DNA from: Rhodoferax koreense
GTDB lineage: Bacteria; Pseudomonadota; Gammaproteobacteria; Burkholderiales; Burkholderiaceae_C
Assembly: GCF_001955695.1 (NCBI RefSeq)
Contig: NZ_CP019236.1
Span: 4,464,001 to 4,528,000 of the forward strand
Reading direction: 5' to 3'
DNA length: 64,000 nt
Below the pieces are notes generated by a model, which was given only the letters and a program-made list of their open reading frames with translations, was not told the origin of the DNA and searched no databases. The translations under genes were made by a program, and so were the position numbers. Positions 1 to 8,371 of this stretch are shown here, piece by piece. Every line of letters begins with the position of its first letter. Position 1 is the first letter of the stretch.

Positions 1-27
1 CAGCAGGACTTTGGCAGGCAGCAGCAT
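1..27 (-). CDS. msrQ: MsrQ, first nine codons only (runs off the window edge)
   Basis: Nine codons read M-L-L-P-A-K-V-L-L before the window edge. They lie directly downstream of msrP on the same strand, where msrQ, the haem-binding membrane partner that passes electrons to MsrP, normally sits. A hydrophobic N-terminus containing Leu-Pro-Ala-Lys fits MsrQ proteins of this group. The call rests mainly on gene order, because no diagnostic residue is visible. The roughly 90 bp separating it from msrP is filled by a repeat rather than the usual short junction. There is no clear ribosome-binding site in front of this ATG, so the true start could differ. Confidence 0.45.
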
Positions 28-40
28 CAGCGGGTCAGCG

Positions 41-117
41 GCGCCCGGCCGCTCCGAAGCCGCTGACGCGCCCCCTCGGGGGGCAGCGATACGCGAAGCG
101 ATGCGCGTGGGGGCCAC
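41..117. repeat. REP-like GC-rich palindromic intergenic repeat between msrP and msrQ
   Basis: The stretch contains the near-perfect hairpin CCCCCTCGGGGGG, flanked by GCGATACGCGAAGCGATGCGCG and a run reading GTGGGGGCC. Its other side is an imperfect palindrome around GGCCGCTCCGAAGCCGC. From memory, intergenic elements of this composition (GGCCCCCAC...GCTGCCCCCCGAGGGGG) recur many times in Comamonadaceae genomes. Copy number cannot be tested in this window. It may act as a transcript-stabilising or attenuating hairpin between msrP and msrQ. Confidence 0.55.
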
Positions 118-121
118 ATAC

Positions 122-1120
122 TCAGAAATTTTTCTTGAGATCCATGCCGGCGTAGAGTTGCCCGACCTGGGCCTCGTAGCCGTTGAACATCAGCGTCTTG
201 CGCTTCTTGGCGAACAGGCCGTCTTCGCCGATGCGGCGCTCGGTCGCCTGGCTCCAGCGTGGATGGTCGACGTTGGGGTTCACGTTGGAATAGAAGCCGT
301 ATTCGTTGGCCGCGGCCTTGTTCCAGGCGGTGGCGGGTTCCTTGTCGGTGAAGCGGATCTTGACGATGCTCTTGCCGCTCTTGAAACCGTATTTCCATGG
401 CACGACGATGCGCACGGGCGCGCCGTTCTGGTTGGGCAGCACCTCGCCGTACATGCCGAAGGTCAAGAGCGTCAGCGGATGCATGGCCTCGTCCATGCGC
501 AGGCCTTCGACATAGGGCCAGTCGAGCACGCGCGAACCGACGAAAGGCATGGTCTTCGGATCGGCCAGCGTGACGAATTCGATGAACTTGGCGCCGGGCT
601 GCGGCTCCACCTTCTTGATGAGCTCAGCCAGCGAATAACCCACCCACGGGATCACCATCGACCAGCCTTCGACGCAGCGCAGGCGGTAGATGCGTTCTTC
701 CTGCGCGCTGAGCTTGAGCAGGTCTTCGAGCGTGTATTTGCCGGGCTTCTTGACCAGGCCTTCGATCTCGACCGTCCACGGGGTGGTCTTCAGCGTGTGG
801 GCGTTCTTGGCCGGATCGGCCTTGTCGGTGCCGAACTCGTAGTAGTTGTTGTAAGTGCTGGCGTCCTTGTATTCGGTGATCTTTTCCATGGTCACCGCGC
901 CGGCCACGGCCGACTTCGCGCCCTTGAGCGGCGCGAGCTTGCCCGATCCCGGCGCCGACTGGGCCAAGGCCTCGCGGCCGGCCCAGGTCGCCATCGCCGC
1001 ACCCGCCGCGCCGGTGGCCATGAGCTTCATGAGGTCACGCCGGCCGGCGTAGACCGCCTGCGGGGTGATCTCGCTCGAGGCGGGGTGGATGAAACCGTCG
1101 TTCCGGGTCTTGATCAGCAT
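122..1120 (-). CDS. msrP: MsrP, periplasmic protein-methionine-sulfoxide reductase, molybdopterin subunit
   Basis: Catalytic subunit of the MsrPQ system, which reduces methionine sulfoxide in periplasmic proteins using electrons delivered by MsrQ. The 332-residue product matches the family length. It starts with a twin-arginine signal (GRRDLMK at about residues 26-32, then an Ala/Gly-rich hydrophobic stretch), consistent with Tat export of a folded molybdenum protein. The motif YRLRCVEGW carries the cysteine expected to ligate the Mo-molybdopterin. Downstream conserved stretches such as [13 protein letters not shown] and [17 protein letters not shown] are typical of YedY/MsrP. The gene is followed by a repeat and then the start of msrQ. 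The ATG is the only sensible start because it opens the Tat signal. Confidence 0.96.
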   Translation of the reverse strand: MLIKTRNDGFIHPASSEITPQAVYAGRRDLMKLMATGAAGAAMATWAGREALAQSAPGSGKLAPLKGAKSAVAGAVTMEKITEYKDASTYNNYYEFGTDKADPAKNAHTLKTTPWTVEIEGLVKKPGKYTLEDLLKLSAQEERIYRLRCVEGWSMVIPWVGYSLAELIKKVEPQPGAKFIEFVTLADPKTMPFVGSRVLDWPYVEGLRMDEAMHPLTLLTFGMYGEVLPNQNGAPVRIVVPWKYGFKSGKSIVKIRFTDKEPATAWNKAAANEYGFYSNVNPNVDHPRWSQATERRIGEDGLFAKKRKTLMFNGYEAQVGQLYAGMDLKKNF

Positions 1121-1169
1121 GGCAAATTCCTGTTTGGTATTTATCTGAACTGGATAGACCAGGTTTTCG

Positions 1170-2546
1170 TCACAAAGTGCCGTAACTGTGCAATCCGCTC
1201 AAAAACATGTTGACGCCGAGGAACGCGAAGCTCGTCACCGCCAGCCCCACCAGCGCCCACCAGGCGGCCACAGTGCCGCGCAGCCCCTTCATCAGCCGCA
1301 TGTGCAGCCAGGCCGCGTAGTTGAGCCAGACGATCAGCGCCCAGGTTTCCTTCGGGTCCCAGCTCCAGTAGCCGCCCCAGGCTTCGGCGGCCCACAGGGC
1401 GCCGAGCACCGTGGCCACGGTGAAGAAGGCGAAACCGACGGCGATGGACTTGTACATCACATCGTCGAGCACTTCGAAGCTCGGCAGCCGCGCGGCGATG
1501 CGCCGGCGGCCGAACACGATGCTGGCCACGATCAGCGCCGAAATCCCGAAGTACACGGCCCAATAACCGCTGCCGGCATCGCCCACGGTCTTGCGGAACA
1601 CCACCGGCTCGAAACACAGCACGATGCCCAGGAGCCACAGCGGCGCAAGCTTGTACCAGCGGGTTTGGCCAGCCTGCTGCTTGATCAGGTAGGCGAACGC
1701 CACCATGGCCGACAGCGCGAAGGTGCCGTAGCCGATGAAATTGGCCGGCACGTGCAGCTTCATCCACCAGCTCTTGAGTGCGGGCACCAGCGGCTGGATC
1801 TCGTGGGCCTCGCGCACCACGGTGTACCAGAGCAGGAAGCCGACCGCCGCACTCACCACCAGCATCACGAAGGCGCCGAGCGCACGCGTCTTGTACTGCG
1901 CCTCGAAGTAGAGGTAGAAGGCCGCAGTGAGCCAGGAGAACAGCACGAACACCTCGTACAGATTGCTCACCGGGATGTGGCCGACGTCGGCGCCGATCAG
2001 GTAGCTCTCGTACCAACGCACCATGGTGCCGATCAGCGCCATCGCCACCGCCACCCAGGCCAGGCGCGAGCCAATGAGTTCCAGGCTGCCGCTGTGTTGT
2101 GGCGACGACAGCATGCCGAGCCAATAGAAGATGGTGCTCATGAAGAACAGCATGCTCATCCACAGGATCGCCGACTGGCTGGACAGGAAGTACTTGAGCC
2201 AGAACACGTTTTCCGAACGCGCGAGCTGAGCCTGGCCTTCCAGCCCCGAGCCCTGGTAGGAGAAAATGGCCAGCAGCGAAAAGCCGATCACCGCCAGGGT
2301 GAGCCAGCGCAGCGGCCGCCAGAACCAGGCCAGCGACACCAGCGCCGGCACCGCCGCCACCAGGATGCCGCGTTCGTACACGTCCATGTAGGCGCCGTAG
2401 CGGCTGAAGGTGAACCAGGCGCCGGCCAGCATCAGCGCGGCGAACAACCAGTCGAAAGGGCTGCGGCGGCTGAAAAAGCCTTCGTTCAGGGTGATGGTCT
2501 TGGTGGCGGGCGTACCACGCGGGGCTGCACCGGTTGCGGTGTTCAT
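1170..2546 (-). CDS. ccsB: CcsB/ResC-type cytochrome c biogenesis protein (System II, haem handling)
   Basis: Polytopic membrane subunit of the System II (Ccs/Res) cytochrome c synthase, which presents periplasmic haem for attachment to CXXCH motifs. The product is about 458 residues with many membrane segments. Its C-terminal half carries the tryptophan-rich WWD signature ([19 protein letters not shown]), diagnostic of CcsA/ResC haem handlers. The start MNTATGAAP is chosen because its ATG overlaps the TGA of resB in an ATGA junction, implying translational coupling; the longer frame would run far into resB. In this family the protein works with ResB, encoded immediately upstream. The neighbouring cytochrome c4 is a plausible client. 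Confidence 0.94.
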   Translation of the reverse strand: MNTATGAAPRGTPATKTITLNEGFFSRRSPFDWLFAALMLAGAWFTFSRYGAYMDVYERGILVAAVPALVSLAWFWRPLRWLTLAVIGFSLLAIFSYQGSGLEGQAQLARSENVFWLKYFLSSQSAILWMSMLFFMSTIFYWLGMLSSPQHSGSLELIGSRLAWVAVAMALIGTMVRWYESYLIGADVGHIPVSNLYEVFVLFSWLTAAFYLYFEAQYKTRALGAFVMLVVSAAVGFLLWYTVVREAHEIQPLVPALKSWWMKLHVPANFIGYGTFALSAMVAFAYLIKQQAGQTRWYKLAPLWLLGIVLCFEPVVFRKTVGDAGSGYWAVYFGISALIVASIVFGRRRIAARLPSFEVLDDVMYKSIAVGFAFFTVATVLGALWAAEAWGGYWSWDPKETWALIVWLNYAAWLHMRLMKGLRGTVAAWWALVGLAVTSFAFLGVNMFLSGLHSYGTL

Positions 2547-4708
2547 GTCGGGTCCTTCTTCAACGTTTCCACGCCGATCAGCTTCAGCTTGAGATGTTCG
2601 AATTCGCGGTCGCCGTCCATGGTCTTGCGGTTGGCGGACAGCGCCATCGTCGCCTGCGTGCCTTCCCCATCGGGGGCCATCCACACCCAGACCCGGCGTT
2701 CGCGCACGTACAGCATCGCGAACACGCCCAGGATCAGGAAGGCGCAGCCAAGATACACCACATTCTTGCCCGGCGCACGCGCCACCTGGAACACGCTGGC
2801 CTGCACCTGCTTGAAGTCGGTGAGCTCGAAGGCCATCGGCGCGGGATAGAGCTGCGCGTCGCTCAGCGACAACACGGCCTGGGTCATGAAGGCCTGGGTC
2901 TTCTCGCTCGGCACCAGCGGCGCCAGCTTGTCCTGCTCGCGCGTGATCTGCGCAAGTTCGAAGAGCACGCCGTTGAGGATACGCACCAGCACCTCGCCAG
3001 CGCGCCCACGCTCGGCCTCGGGCACGTTGGCTTCCATGAAATCGGCGATCGCCTGCAAACCGCCACCGGGCTTGGCAGGCGCGCCCTTCGTCCCGTCGGT
3101 CTCGGCGCCGGCGAACAGCGCCATCGCCCGGTTGGCCGAGGCCGCGAGCTGCTGCGCGAGTTCGGGCCGGGCCGCGTCCACCGCCTTGGCCGCATAGCGC
3201 TGCACCGCCTTCTCGCGCAACGCAGGGTCGGCCAGCGCGGCGCGCAGGTGCAGGAATCCTTCCATGCCGCCGGCGTCGTCGGCCGGAATGCGCAGGTAGC
3301 GGAAGGCATCGGACGGGTTCTCACGCACGCCGAGCAGGAACGAAGGCGCGCCCTCGCCGGTGTCCACCGGCAGCATGTAGTTGTGGAATTCGCGCGCCTG
3401 GCCGGAGGCGTCGCGCAGCTTGTAGGAAATGCTCGGGCCGACGTTGCGCAGCTCCTTCTGCGTGACGGTCTTGTTGGCCGCGCCCAGGCGGGCGTCGATC
3501 GAGGCGCGCAGGTCGACCTTGCGCACGTCCAGGCCGGAGCCGTCGGGGCTGTTGCCGCCGCCGAAGTTCTCGACGTTGATGACGCGCAGGGCGGTGTATT
3601 CGAGCGTCAGCGCGTCATGGCCCGTGCCTTCGCCGCGCGCCAGCCTGGATGTGCCGCCGATCACGCCGTCGATCTCGAAGGGCTTGGTGGCCGCATTCAT
3701 CGGGATCGCCTTGAGCTTGACCGAGGAGCCGCCGTCGTCGAAGCTGGACTGGTAGATCTCCACGCCGCGGTAGCTGGCCGGGTGGTTCACCTCGACCCGT
3801 GCCGGTGTGGCGGCGCCGGTGTCGCGGTCGTGGATCACGATCTCGCTGGCGAACAGCTTGGGCATACCGGTGGAGTAGTACTCCACGATGAATTTCTTGA
3901 GTTCGATGGCGAAAGGCAGGTCCTGCACCAGGATGCCGTCGGCCTGGTTCAGGATGGCCGTGCTCGAACGCGTGCCTTCGGCCACCAGGATGTTGCCGCG
4001 GAAGGTCGGGTTGCCGGGTGGCAGCCGGTGCTCGGGCTTGACGTCGGCGATCATGCCGCCGCCGGCATAGGCGCTCTTGCCGGTGAACAGCATCTGCGCG
4101 CGCACCACCAGGTCGCCGTCGAGCAACCCGCCGATGCACACCAGCACGATGGCGCTGTGGGCGGCGATGTAGCCGAACTTGTTGGCCGCACCGGCCTTGG
4201 CCGCCACCATCCAGCCCGCGCCCCCGGGCGTTTCTCGCTGCTGCAGCTTGACCTTCCAGCCCCCGCCGACGAGCAACTGGCCCACGCGCCGGGCGGCGGC
4301 TTCCGGCGTCTCGGCCAGCGTGGCCTCGGCGCGGTGGTGGAACGCCTTCAGGCTCTGCGCGCGGATGTTTTCCTTGTAGGTGCGCACGTCGACGAGGATC
4401 TTCGGCGCATTGCGGGCGATGCACAGCGACGTGCTGGTGACCAGGAAGGCCAGGATGAGCAGGAACCACCAGGCGCTGTAGACGGCGGTCAGGCTCGCGG
4501 CCTCGAACACGCGGGCCCAGAAAGGGCCGAACTGGTTGATGTAGTTGCCCAGCGGCTCGTGCTGCTTGAGCACCGTGCCGATCACCGAGGCGATGCAGAT
4601 CAGCGTCAGCAGCGAGATCGCGAAGCGCATCGACGACAGCATCTCGACCAGCGCGCGCAGCAGCGGTGAGCGGGTTCTGACGCTGACGCCTTGGGTGGAA
4701 ACGGACAT
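2543..4708 (-). CDS. resB: ResB/Ccs1-type cytochrome c biogenesis protein (System II)
   Basis: Membrane partner of CcsB in System II cytochrome c maturation; ResB proteins help hold apocytochrome and haem for ligation. The 721-residue product has membrane helices near the N-terminus (LLTLICIASVIGTVL; SAWWFLLILAFLVTS), another near residue 180 and a last one near the C-terminus (VVYLGCAFLILGVFAMLYV). Between the third and last helices is a large extracytoplasmic domain, the expected ResB topology. The gene is first in a two-gene operon with ccsB, overlapping by 4 bp. About 20 bp upstream of its start lies the terminator of cytochrome c4, so resB-ccsB probably has its own promoter between the two. 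Confidence 0.94.
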   Translation of the reverse strand: MSVSTQGVSVRTRSPLLRALVEMLSSMRFAISLLTLICIASVIGTVLKQHEPLGNYINQFGPFWARVFEAASLTAVYSAWWFLLILAFLVTSTSLCIARNAPKILVDVRTYKENIRAQSLKAFHHRAEATLAETPEAAARRVGQLLVGGGWKVKLQQRETPGGAGWMVAAKAGAANKFGYIAAHSAIVLVCIGGLLDGDLVVRAQMLFTGKSAYAGGGMIADVKPEHRLPPGNPTFRGNILVAEGTRSSTAILNQADGILVQDLPFAIELKKFIVEYYSTGMPKLFASEIVIHDRDTGAATPARVEVNHPASYRGVEIYQSSFDDGGSSVKLKAIPMNAATKPFEIDGVIGGTSRLARGEGTGHDALTLEYTALRVINVENFGGGNSPDGSGLDVRKVDLRASIDARLGAANKTVTQKELRNVGPSISYKLRDASGQAREFHNYMLPVDTGEGAPSFLLGVRENPSDAFRYLRIPADDAGGMEGFLHLRAALADPALREKAVQRYAAKAVDAARPELAQQLAASANRAMALFAGAETDGTKGAPAKPGGGLQAIADFMEANVPEAERGRAGEVLVRILNGVLFELAQITREQDKLAPLVPSEKTQAFMTQAVLSLSDAQLYPAPMAFELTDFKQVQASVFQVARAPGKNVVYLGCAFLILGVFAMLYVRERRVWVWMAPDGEGTQATMALSANRKTMDGDREFEHLKLKLIGVETLKKDPT

Positions 4709-4729
4709 TGCGGGTTCTGGACTGGAATC

Positions 4730-4760
4730 AAAAAAGGCGGGTCATCGTCGATGCCCCGCC
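4730..4760 (-). terminator. Rho-independent terminator after the cytochrome c4 gene
   Basis: On the minus strand the sequence reads GGCGGG-G-CATC-GAC-GATG-A-CCCGCC followed by six T residues. That is a long GC-rich stem with one mismatch and a U-tract. It lies about 75 bp beyond the cytochrome c4 stop codon and just upstream of resB, so it should separate the two transcription units. Confidence 0.85.
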
Positions 4761-4834
4761 CTTGTTAGGTGCTGGAAGTGGCGCTTGGTTCAATCCTGCA
4801 TGCCACGAAAATGCCATGGCGGCTCGGACTGCGC

Positions 4835-5485
4835 TCAGCGCAGGCCGGCGATGTAGTCGGCCACGGCCTTGATTTCGCGGTCGTTGAGCTTGGCGGCGAC
4901 CTGCGTCATCGGCAGGCTGTTCAGGCGTGCGCCGTCGCGAAAGCCCACCAGTTGCGCCGCGGTGTAGTCGGCATGCTGGCCGCCCAGGCGCGGGTATTGG
5001 GAAGGGATGCCGCTGCCGGTCGGGCTGTGGCAGCCGGCGCAGGCGGGCACCTGGCGGTCGGCGATGCCGCCGCGGTAGATCTTTTCACCCAGGGACACCA
5101 GTGCCTTGTCCTTCGCGAAGCCGGGCTTGGCCTTCTTCGACGCGGCCCAGTAGGCGATGTTGCGCATGTCGTCGTCGCTCAGCGTCGAGGCGAAGCCCTT
5201 CATGATCGGATTGTTGCGCTTGCCGGACTTGAACTCCTGCAGCTGCTTGACCAGATATTCGGGATGCTGCTGCGCGAGCTTGGGGTTGGCCGGCACGCCC
5301 GAATTGCCGTCGGCGCCATGGCAGGCCGCGCACACGGCGGTGAAGCTGGCCTCGCCCTTGACCAGGTCGGGCTTGGCAACGGCTGGCGCGGCGGGCTTTT
5401 CCTCGGCGGCCGAAGCACTCGGCGAGAAGGTCAACATGGGGGCTGCGAGCACAGCGGAGACCAACAGGGAGGCAAAGAACTTCAT
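4835..5485 (-). CDS. Cytochrome c4, dihaem periplasmic c-type cytochrome
   Basis: Soluble or membrane-associated electron carrier, commonly donating to terminal oxidases. The 216-residue product has a Sec signal peptide (MKFFASLLVSAVLAAPML, cleavage near ASA-AEE). It has two tandem cytochrome c domains with haem motifs CAACH (residues 52-56) and CAGCH (149-153). Methionines in NNPIMKGFA and LNSLPMTQVA are likely sixth ligands. The two-domain layout and length are those of cytochrome c4. It lies next to the ResB/CcsB machinery that would attach its haems and has its own terminator. The start is fixed by the signal peptide. Confidence 0.95.
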   Translation of the reverse strand: MKFFASLLVSAVLAAPMLTFSPSASAAEEKPAAPAVAKPDLVKGEASFTAVCAACHGADGNSGVPANPKLAQQHPEYLVKQLQEFKSGKRNNPIMKGFASTLSDDDMRNIAYWAASKKAKPGFAKDKALVSLGEKIYRGGIADRQVPACAGCHSPTGSGIPSQYPRLGGQHADYTAAQLVGFRDGARLNSLPMTQVAAKLNDREIKAVADYIAGLR

Positions 5486-5549
5486 AGCGGGTTTGTCTTA
5501 TCGAGGGTCTTGTATTGGAGCTATTCAGGCGCTGTTCCGACGCTGTTTG

Positions 5550-5577
5550 TTTGCGCAAAACCCCTTGATTCTACAAT
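5550..5577 (+). promoter_or_regulatory. Probable sigma70 promoter for engB
   Basis: A TACAAT -10 box (5/6 to consensus) ends about 40 bp before the engB ATG, with TTTGCG 16 bp upstream as a weak -35. It lies in the divergent gap between cytochrome c4 and engB. The -35 assignment is tentative. Confidence 0.45.
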
Positions 5578-5617
5578 GAGGGTCCAGCCCTCTTCTCGAG
5601 GGCGCGTCGAAGATTGC

Positions 5618-6406
5618 ATGACCAACACCTCCCATCCCCGTGCCCGCAAGCCCGCGGCCGCCGCCAAGACGGCCCCCGCGAAGACGGCCACGGCCAAACC
5701 TGCCGAAGCCAAATCGGCCGCCGTCGTGGCCTCCGGCTGGATGCACACCGCGCGCTTCCTCACCACGGCACCCCAGTTGCACCACCTGCCGCCGCTCGAC
5801 ATCCCGGAGATCGCCTTCGTCGGCCGCTCCAACGCCGGCAAGTCCACCTGCATCAACACGCTGACGCAGCAAAAGCAGCTGGCCTACGCCTCCAAGAAGC
5901 CCGGCCGCACGCAGAACATCAACCTGTTCGCCCTGGGCAAGCAGGGCGTGACCGACGCGGTGCTGGCCGACCTGCCGGGTTACGGTTATGCCGCCGTGCC
6001 CAAGGCCGACAAGGTGCGCTGGCAACAGGTGATGGCCAACTACCTGGTCACGCGCGAGAACCTGACCGGCATCGTGATGATGTGCGACCCGCGCCACGGC
6101 CTGACCGAGCTCGACGAGATCCTGCTCGACATCATCCGCCCGCGCGTGGTCGAGGGCCTGAAGTTCCTGATCCTGCTGACCAAGGCCGACAAGCTCAACC
6201 GCGAGGAATCGACCAAGGCCTTGTCGATCGCGCGGCTGCAGGCCGGCGGCGGCGAAGTCAAGCTGTTCTCGGCGCTCAAGAAGCAGGGCATCGACGAGGC
6301 CAGCATGCTGCTGTGGCAGTGGGCGCATCCGGAAGGTGCCGCCGCGCCCGCCGTGAAGCCGGCCGAGCCGGACCTCGAAGAACCCGAGAATCTCGACGAG
6401 GCATAG
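5618..6406 (+). CDS. engB: EngB/YihA/YsxC ribosome biogenesis GTPase
   Basis: Essential P-loop GTPase of the TrmE-Era-EngA-EngB-Septin superfamily, needed for large ribosomal subunit assembly. The 262-residue product shows G1 (GRSNAGKST, residues 69-77), G3 (DLPGYGYA) and G4 (TKADK). The core is normal EngB, but it is preceded by about 50 residues rich in Ala, Lys and Pro that look disordered and basic. A C-terminal acidic tail follows (EPDLEEPENLDEA). The start was set at MTNTSHPRARK because it follows the TACAAT promoter; the frame stays open upstream through unrelated sequence. A shorter start at the Met of GWMHTARF (residue 42) cannot be excluded. Confidence 0.94.
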   Translation: MTNTSHPRARKPAAAAKTAPAKTATAKPAEAKSAAVVASGWMHTARFLTTAPQLHHLPPLDIPEIAFVGRSNAGKSTCINTLTQQKQLAYASKKPGRTQNINLFALGKQGVTDAVLADLPGYGYAAVPKADKVRWQQVMANYLVTRENLTGIVMMCDPRHGLTELDEILLDIIRPRVVEGLKFLILLTKADKLNREESTKALSIARLQAGGGEVKLFSALKKQGIDEASMLLWQWAHPEGAAAPAVKPAEPDLEEPENLDEA

Positions 6407-6468
6407 AAGCCTTTCAGGCCTCCAGCGCAGTTCAGTGCTGCGTTACCAGCTATCGAATCACTAGCAAA

Positions 6469-7335
6469 TCAATAAACACCCGGCTCGCCCGGAGGCCGCG
6501 TCTTGAAGCGCTTGTGGACCCAGAAATACTGCTCGGGCATGGTGTCGATATAGCTCTGCAGCCGCTGGTTCATGAGCGCGGTGTCGGCCTCCACGTCCTG
6601 CGTCGGATAGTCGGTCCAGGCCGGCAAAATTTCCACGTCGTACCCCTCGGGCGTCATCCGCGTGAGCACCGGCACCACCTTGGCCCGGCCCAGGCGCGCG
6701 AAACGCGGCAATGACGGCAGCGTGGCTGCGCTCACCCCGTAGAACGGCACGAAGAACGCGTCCTTGGCACCGAAGTCCATGTCGGGCAGCAGGTACAGCA
6801 CCTCGCCAGCGCGCAGTGAGGCGACGATGGGTTTCATCTCGCTGAAACGGCCGAACAGCCGCACCTCGCCGAAACGCAGCCGGCCCTTTTTGATCCACTC
6901 GTCGACCACGGGATTGGACTGCTTGGCGTACAGCGTGGTGTAGCGCCGGGGGATCTGCTGCGACAGGGCCGTCGCGCCGGCATCGAGGCCGACGAAATGC
7001 GGCGCGAACAGCACCGTCGGCGCTTCGCCGGCCAGCTGTGCGAGGTCGCCGGTCATGCGCAGGCGCCGCTTCGTCACCTCGGGCGCGGCATGCCAGAGCC
7101 AGCCGCGGTCGAGCCAGGCCTGCACGAAACGGATGAAGACCTGGCGCGTCATGGCGCGCCGCTCGGCAGCACTCTTCTGCGGAAAACACAAAGCCAGGTT
7201 GGTTTCGGCGATGCGCCGGCGCGAACGCACCAGGTGAAACAGCAGCACCCCCACCAGCCAGCCCAGCCCGCGCACCCATGACAGCGGCAGCAGCGCCAGC
7301 AGGCGCATGAAAACGATACCGAGATAAGACAACAT
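6469..7335 (-). CDS. LpxL/HtrB-family lipid A late acyltransferase (second of a tandem pair)
   Basis: Inner-membrane acyltransferase predicted to add a secondary acyl chain to lipid A. The 288-residue product has an N-terminal membrane anchor (residues 1-35). The catalytic HX4D motif appears as HFVGLD (H113 to D118) in the block VLFAPHFVGLDAG. Conserved stretches around YAKQSNPVVDEW and LPDMDFGAKDAFFVPF are typical of LpxL/LpxM. It lies 16 bp downstream of a paralogue on the same strand, so the two are probably co-transcribed and act on different positions. Which acyl chain or position each uses cannot be read from sequence. Its stop lies about 60 bp from the convergent engB stop. Confidence 0.9.
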   Translation of the reverse strand: MLSYLGIVFMRLLALLPLSWVRGLGWLVGVLLFHLVRSRRRIAETNLALCFPQKSAAERRAMTRQVFIRFVQAWLDRGWLWHAAPEVTKRRLRMTGDLAQLAGEAPTVLFAPHFVGLDAGATALSQQIPRRYTTLYAKQSNPVVDEWIKKGRLRFGEVRLFGRFSEMKPIVASLRAGEVLYLLPDMDFGAKDAFFVPFYGVSAATLPSLPRFARLGRAKVVPVLTRMTPEGYDVEILPAWTDYPTQDVEADTALMNQRLQSYIDTMPEQYFWVHKRFKTRPPGEPGVY

Positions 7336-7351
7336 CGATCCTTGTTTGGAC

Positions 7352-8227
7352 TCAGGCGGGCGGAGCCGCGGACGGCGTTTCGGCCGAGGGCTGGGCGCGT
7401 GGCCGCTTGTAGCGGTTGTAGCTCCAGAGGTACATGCCCGGCCGCTGCAGGATGACTTTTTCCAGCGCCGCGTTCAATGCCGTGGCCGCGGCCTCGTCGC
7501 CCTGGTCGAGCGGCAGCGACAGCGGCGCCACGTGGATCACGTAGCCGGCGCCGCCCGGCAGGCGGTCACACAGCGCGGTGAGCATCGGCGCCCCGGTCTG
7601 GCGCGCCAGGCGCAGGGCCAGCGTCATGGTGTAGGCCGGCCGGCCGAAGAACGGCGCCCACACGCCCAGCCCGTCGCCGGGCACCTGGTCGGGCAGCATG
7701 CCGGTGACGCGGCCTTGCTTGAGCGCCTTGAGGATCAGGCGCACGCCGGCCGTGGTGGTCGGCGCCGGCTCCATGCCGGGTGCCGAGCGCGCGGCGCGCA
7801 GGAAGTCGTCGAGCCACTTGAACTTGGACGGCCGGTACAGGATCGGCATCGCGCCGTATTTGGGGCTGAAACGGGCGGCGAAAGCCAGCGGCACGGCCTC
7901 GAAGCTGCCGACGTGCGGCGTCATGAAGATCACGCCCTTGCCGCGCGCCAGGGCTTGCTCGAGCAGCTCAGCACCCTGCCAGGTGATCAGCGGCAGCTTC
8001 TCGGCGGGCGGGCGCAGCCACAGCCAGGGCAGTTCGGTGGCCAGCTTGCCGGCCTCGGCGATGGCGCGGCGCGCCTGCTGCGGCGAGACGCCGGCCTGGC
8101 GGATGTTGTCCTGGAAGCGGCGGCGGTAGGTGGGCGAACAGGCATAGACCACCCAGCCCAGCCACGCGCCCACCGCGTGCAGCACCGGCAGGGGCAGGCG
8201 CGCCGCGAGTCGAAATAAAAATGTCAT
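7352..8227 (-). CDS. LpxL/HtrB-family lipid A late acyltransferase (first of a tandem pair)
   Basis: A 291-residue lysophospholipid-acyltransferase-fold enzyme, probably adding a secondary acyl chain to lipid A. It has an N-terminal hydrophobic anchor and the catalytic motif in the form HX4E (HVGSFE, H105 to E110), in contrast to HX4D in its neighbour. The block GMLPDQVPGDGLGVWAPFFG is characteristic of the family. The start is the ATG just after a GTG in the same frame; a GTG start would add one residue. Its promoter must lie in the 144-bp divergent gap shared with metK. The paralogue follows 16 bp downstream. Confidence 0.9.
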   Translation of the reverse strand: MTFLFRLAARLPLPVLHAVGAWLGWVVYACSPTYRRRFQDNIRQAGVSPQQARRAIAEAGKLATELPWLWLRPPAEKLPLITWQGAELLEQALARGKGVIFMTPHVGSFEAVPLAFAARFSPKYGAMPILYRPSKFKWLDDFLRAARSAPGMEPAPTTTAGVRLILKALKQGRVTGMLPDQVPGDGLGVWAPFFGRPAYTMTLALRLARQTGAPMLTALCDRLPGGAGYVIHVAPLSLPLDQGDEAAATALNAALEKVILQRPGMYLWSYNRYKRPRAQPSAETPSAAPPA

Positions 8228-8238
8228 CACGTTAGAAT
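8210..8238 (+). promoter_or_regulatory. Sigma70-type promoter of metK
   Basis: TCGAAA (-35-like, 4/6) and TAGAAT (-10, 5/6) are separated by exactly 17 bp. The predicted start point, near 8245, coincides with the first base of the 5' stem of the metK leader, which supports both calls. The promoter overlaps the start of the divergent acyltransferase gene. Confidence 0.6.
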
Positions 8239-8244
8239 GGCGGC

Positions 8245-8371
8245 GGTCGCTGAGTTACTGAACTACTTGCAGGGCGACTTGAAATAATTCTGCTAAAGCG
8301 TTCGCCAAAGGCTCCAGGGCCGTAAGCAGCGCATCAAAGGTCTGTTTTCAACAACACTGGAGTTTATTCAA
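8245..8371 (+). promoter_or_regulatory. Structured metK 5' leader with anti-Shine-Dalgarno element (candidate riboswitch)
   Basis: A leader of about 127 nt without an internal ATG. Seen by hand: a 5' stem GGTCGC (8245-8250) with GCGACT (8274-8279); a stem CTGCT (8290-8294) with AGCAG (8325-8329); inside it, a small hairpin GGCT-CCAG-GGCC. The loop-side CTCCAG (8312-8317) is the exact reverse complement of CTGGAG (8357-8362), the metK Shine-Dalgarno. With two G-U pairs this extends to 8 bp. GGCGA (8273-8277) can also pair with TCGCC (8302-8306), which excludes the first stem. Two exclusive folds and a sequesterable ribosome-binding site upstream of SAM synthetase suggest translational feedback. 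I do not recognise it as a named SAM riboswitch. Confidence 0.55.

Noticed and set aside
2534..4669. A 711-codon plus-strand frame opposite resB
   Set aside because: Antisense shadow of resB with no recognisable motif or start signal.
8245..8371. Assignment of the metK leader to a named SAM riboswitch
   Set aside because: I could not align its stems to SAM-I, SAM-II, SAM-V, SMK, SAM/SAH or SAH consensus by eye, so only a generic candidate is reported.
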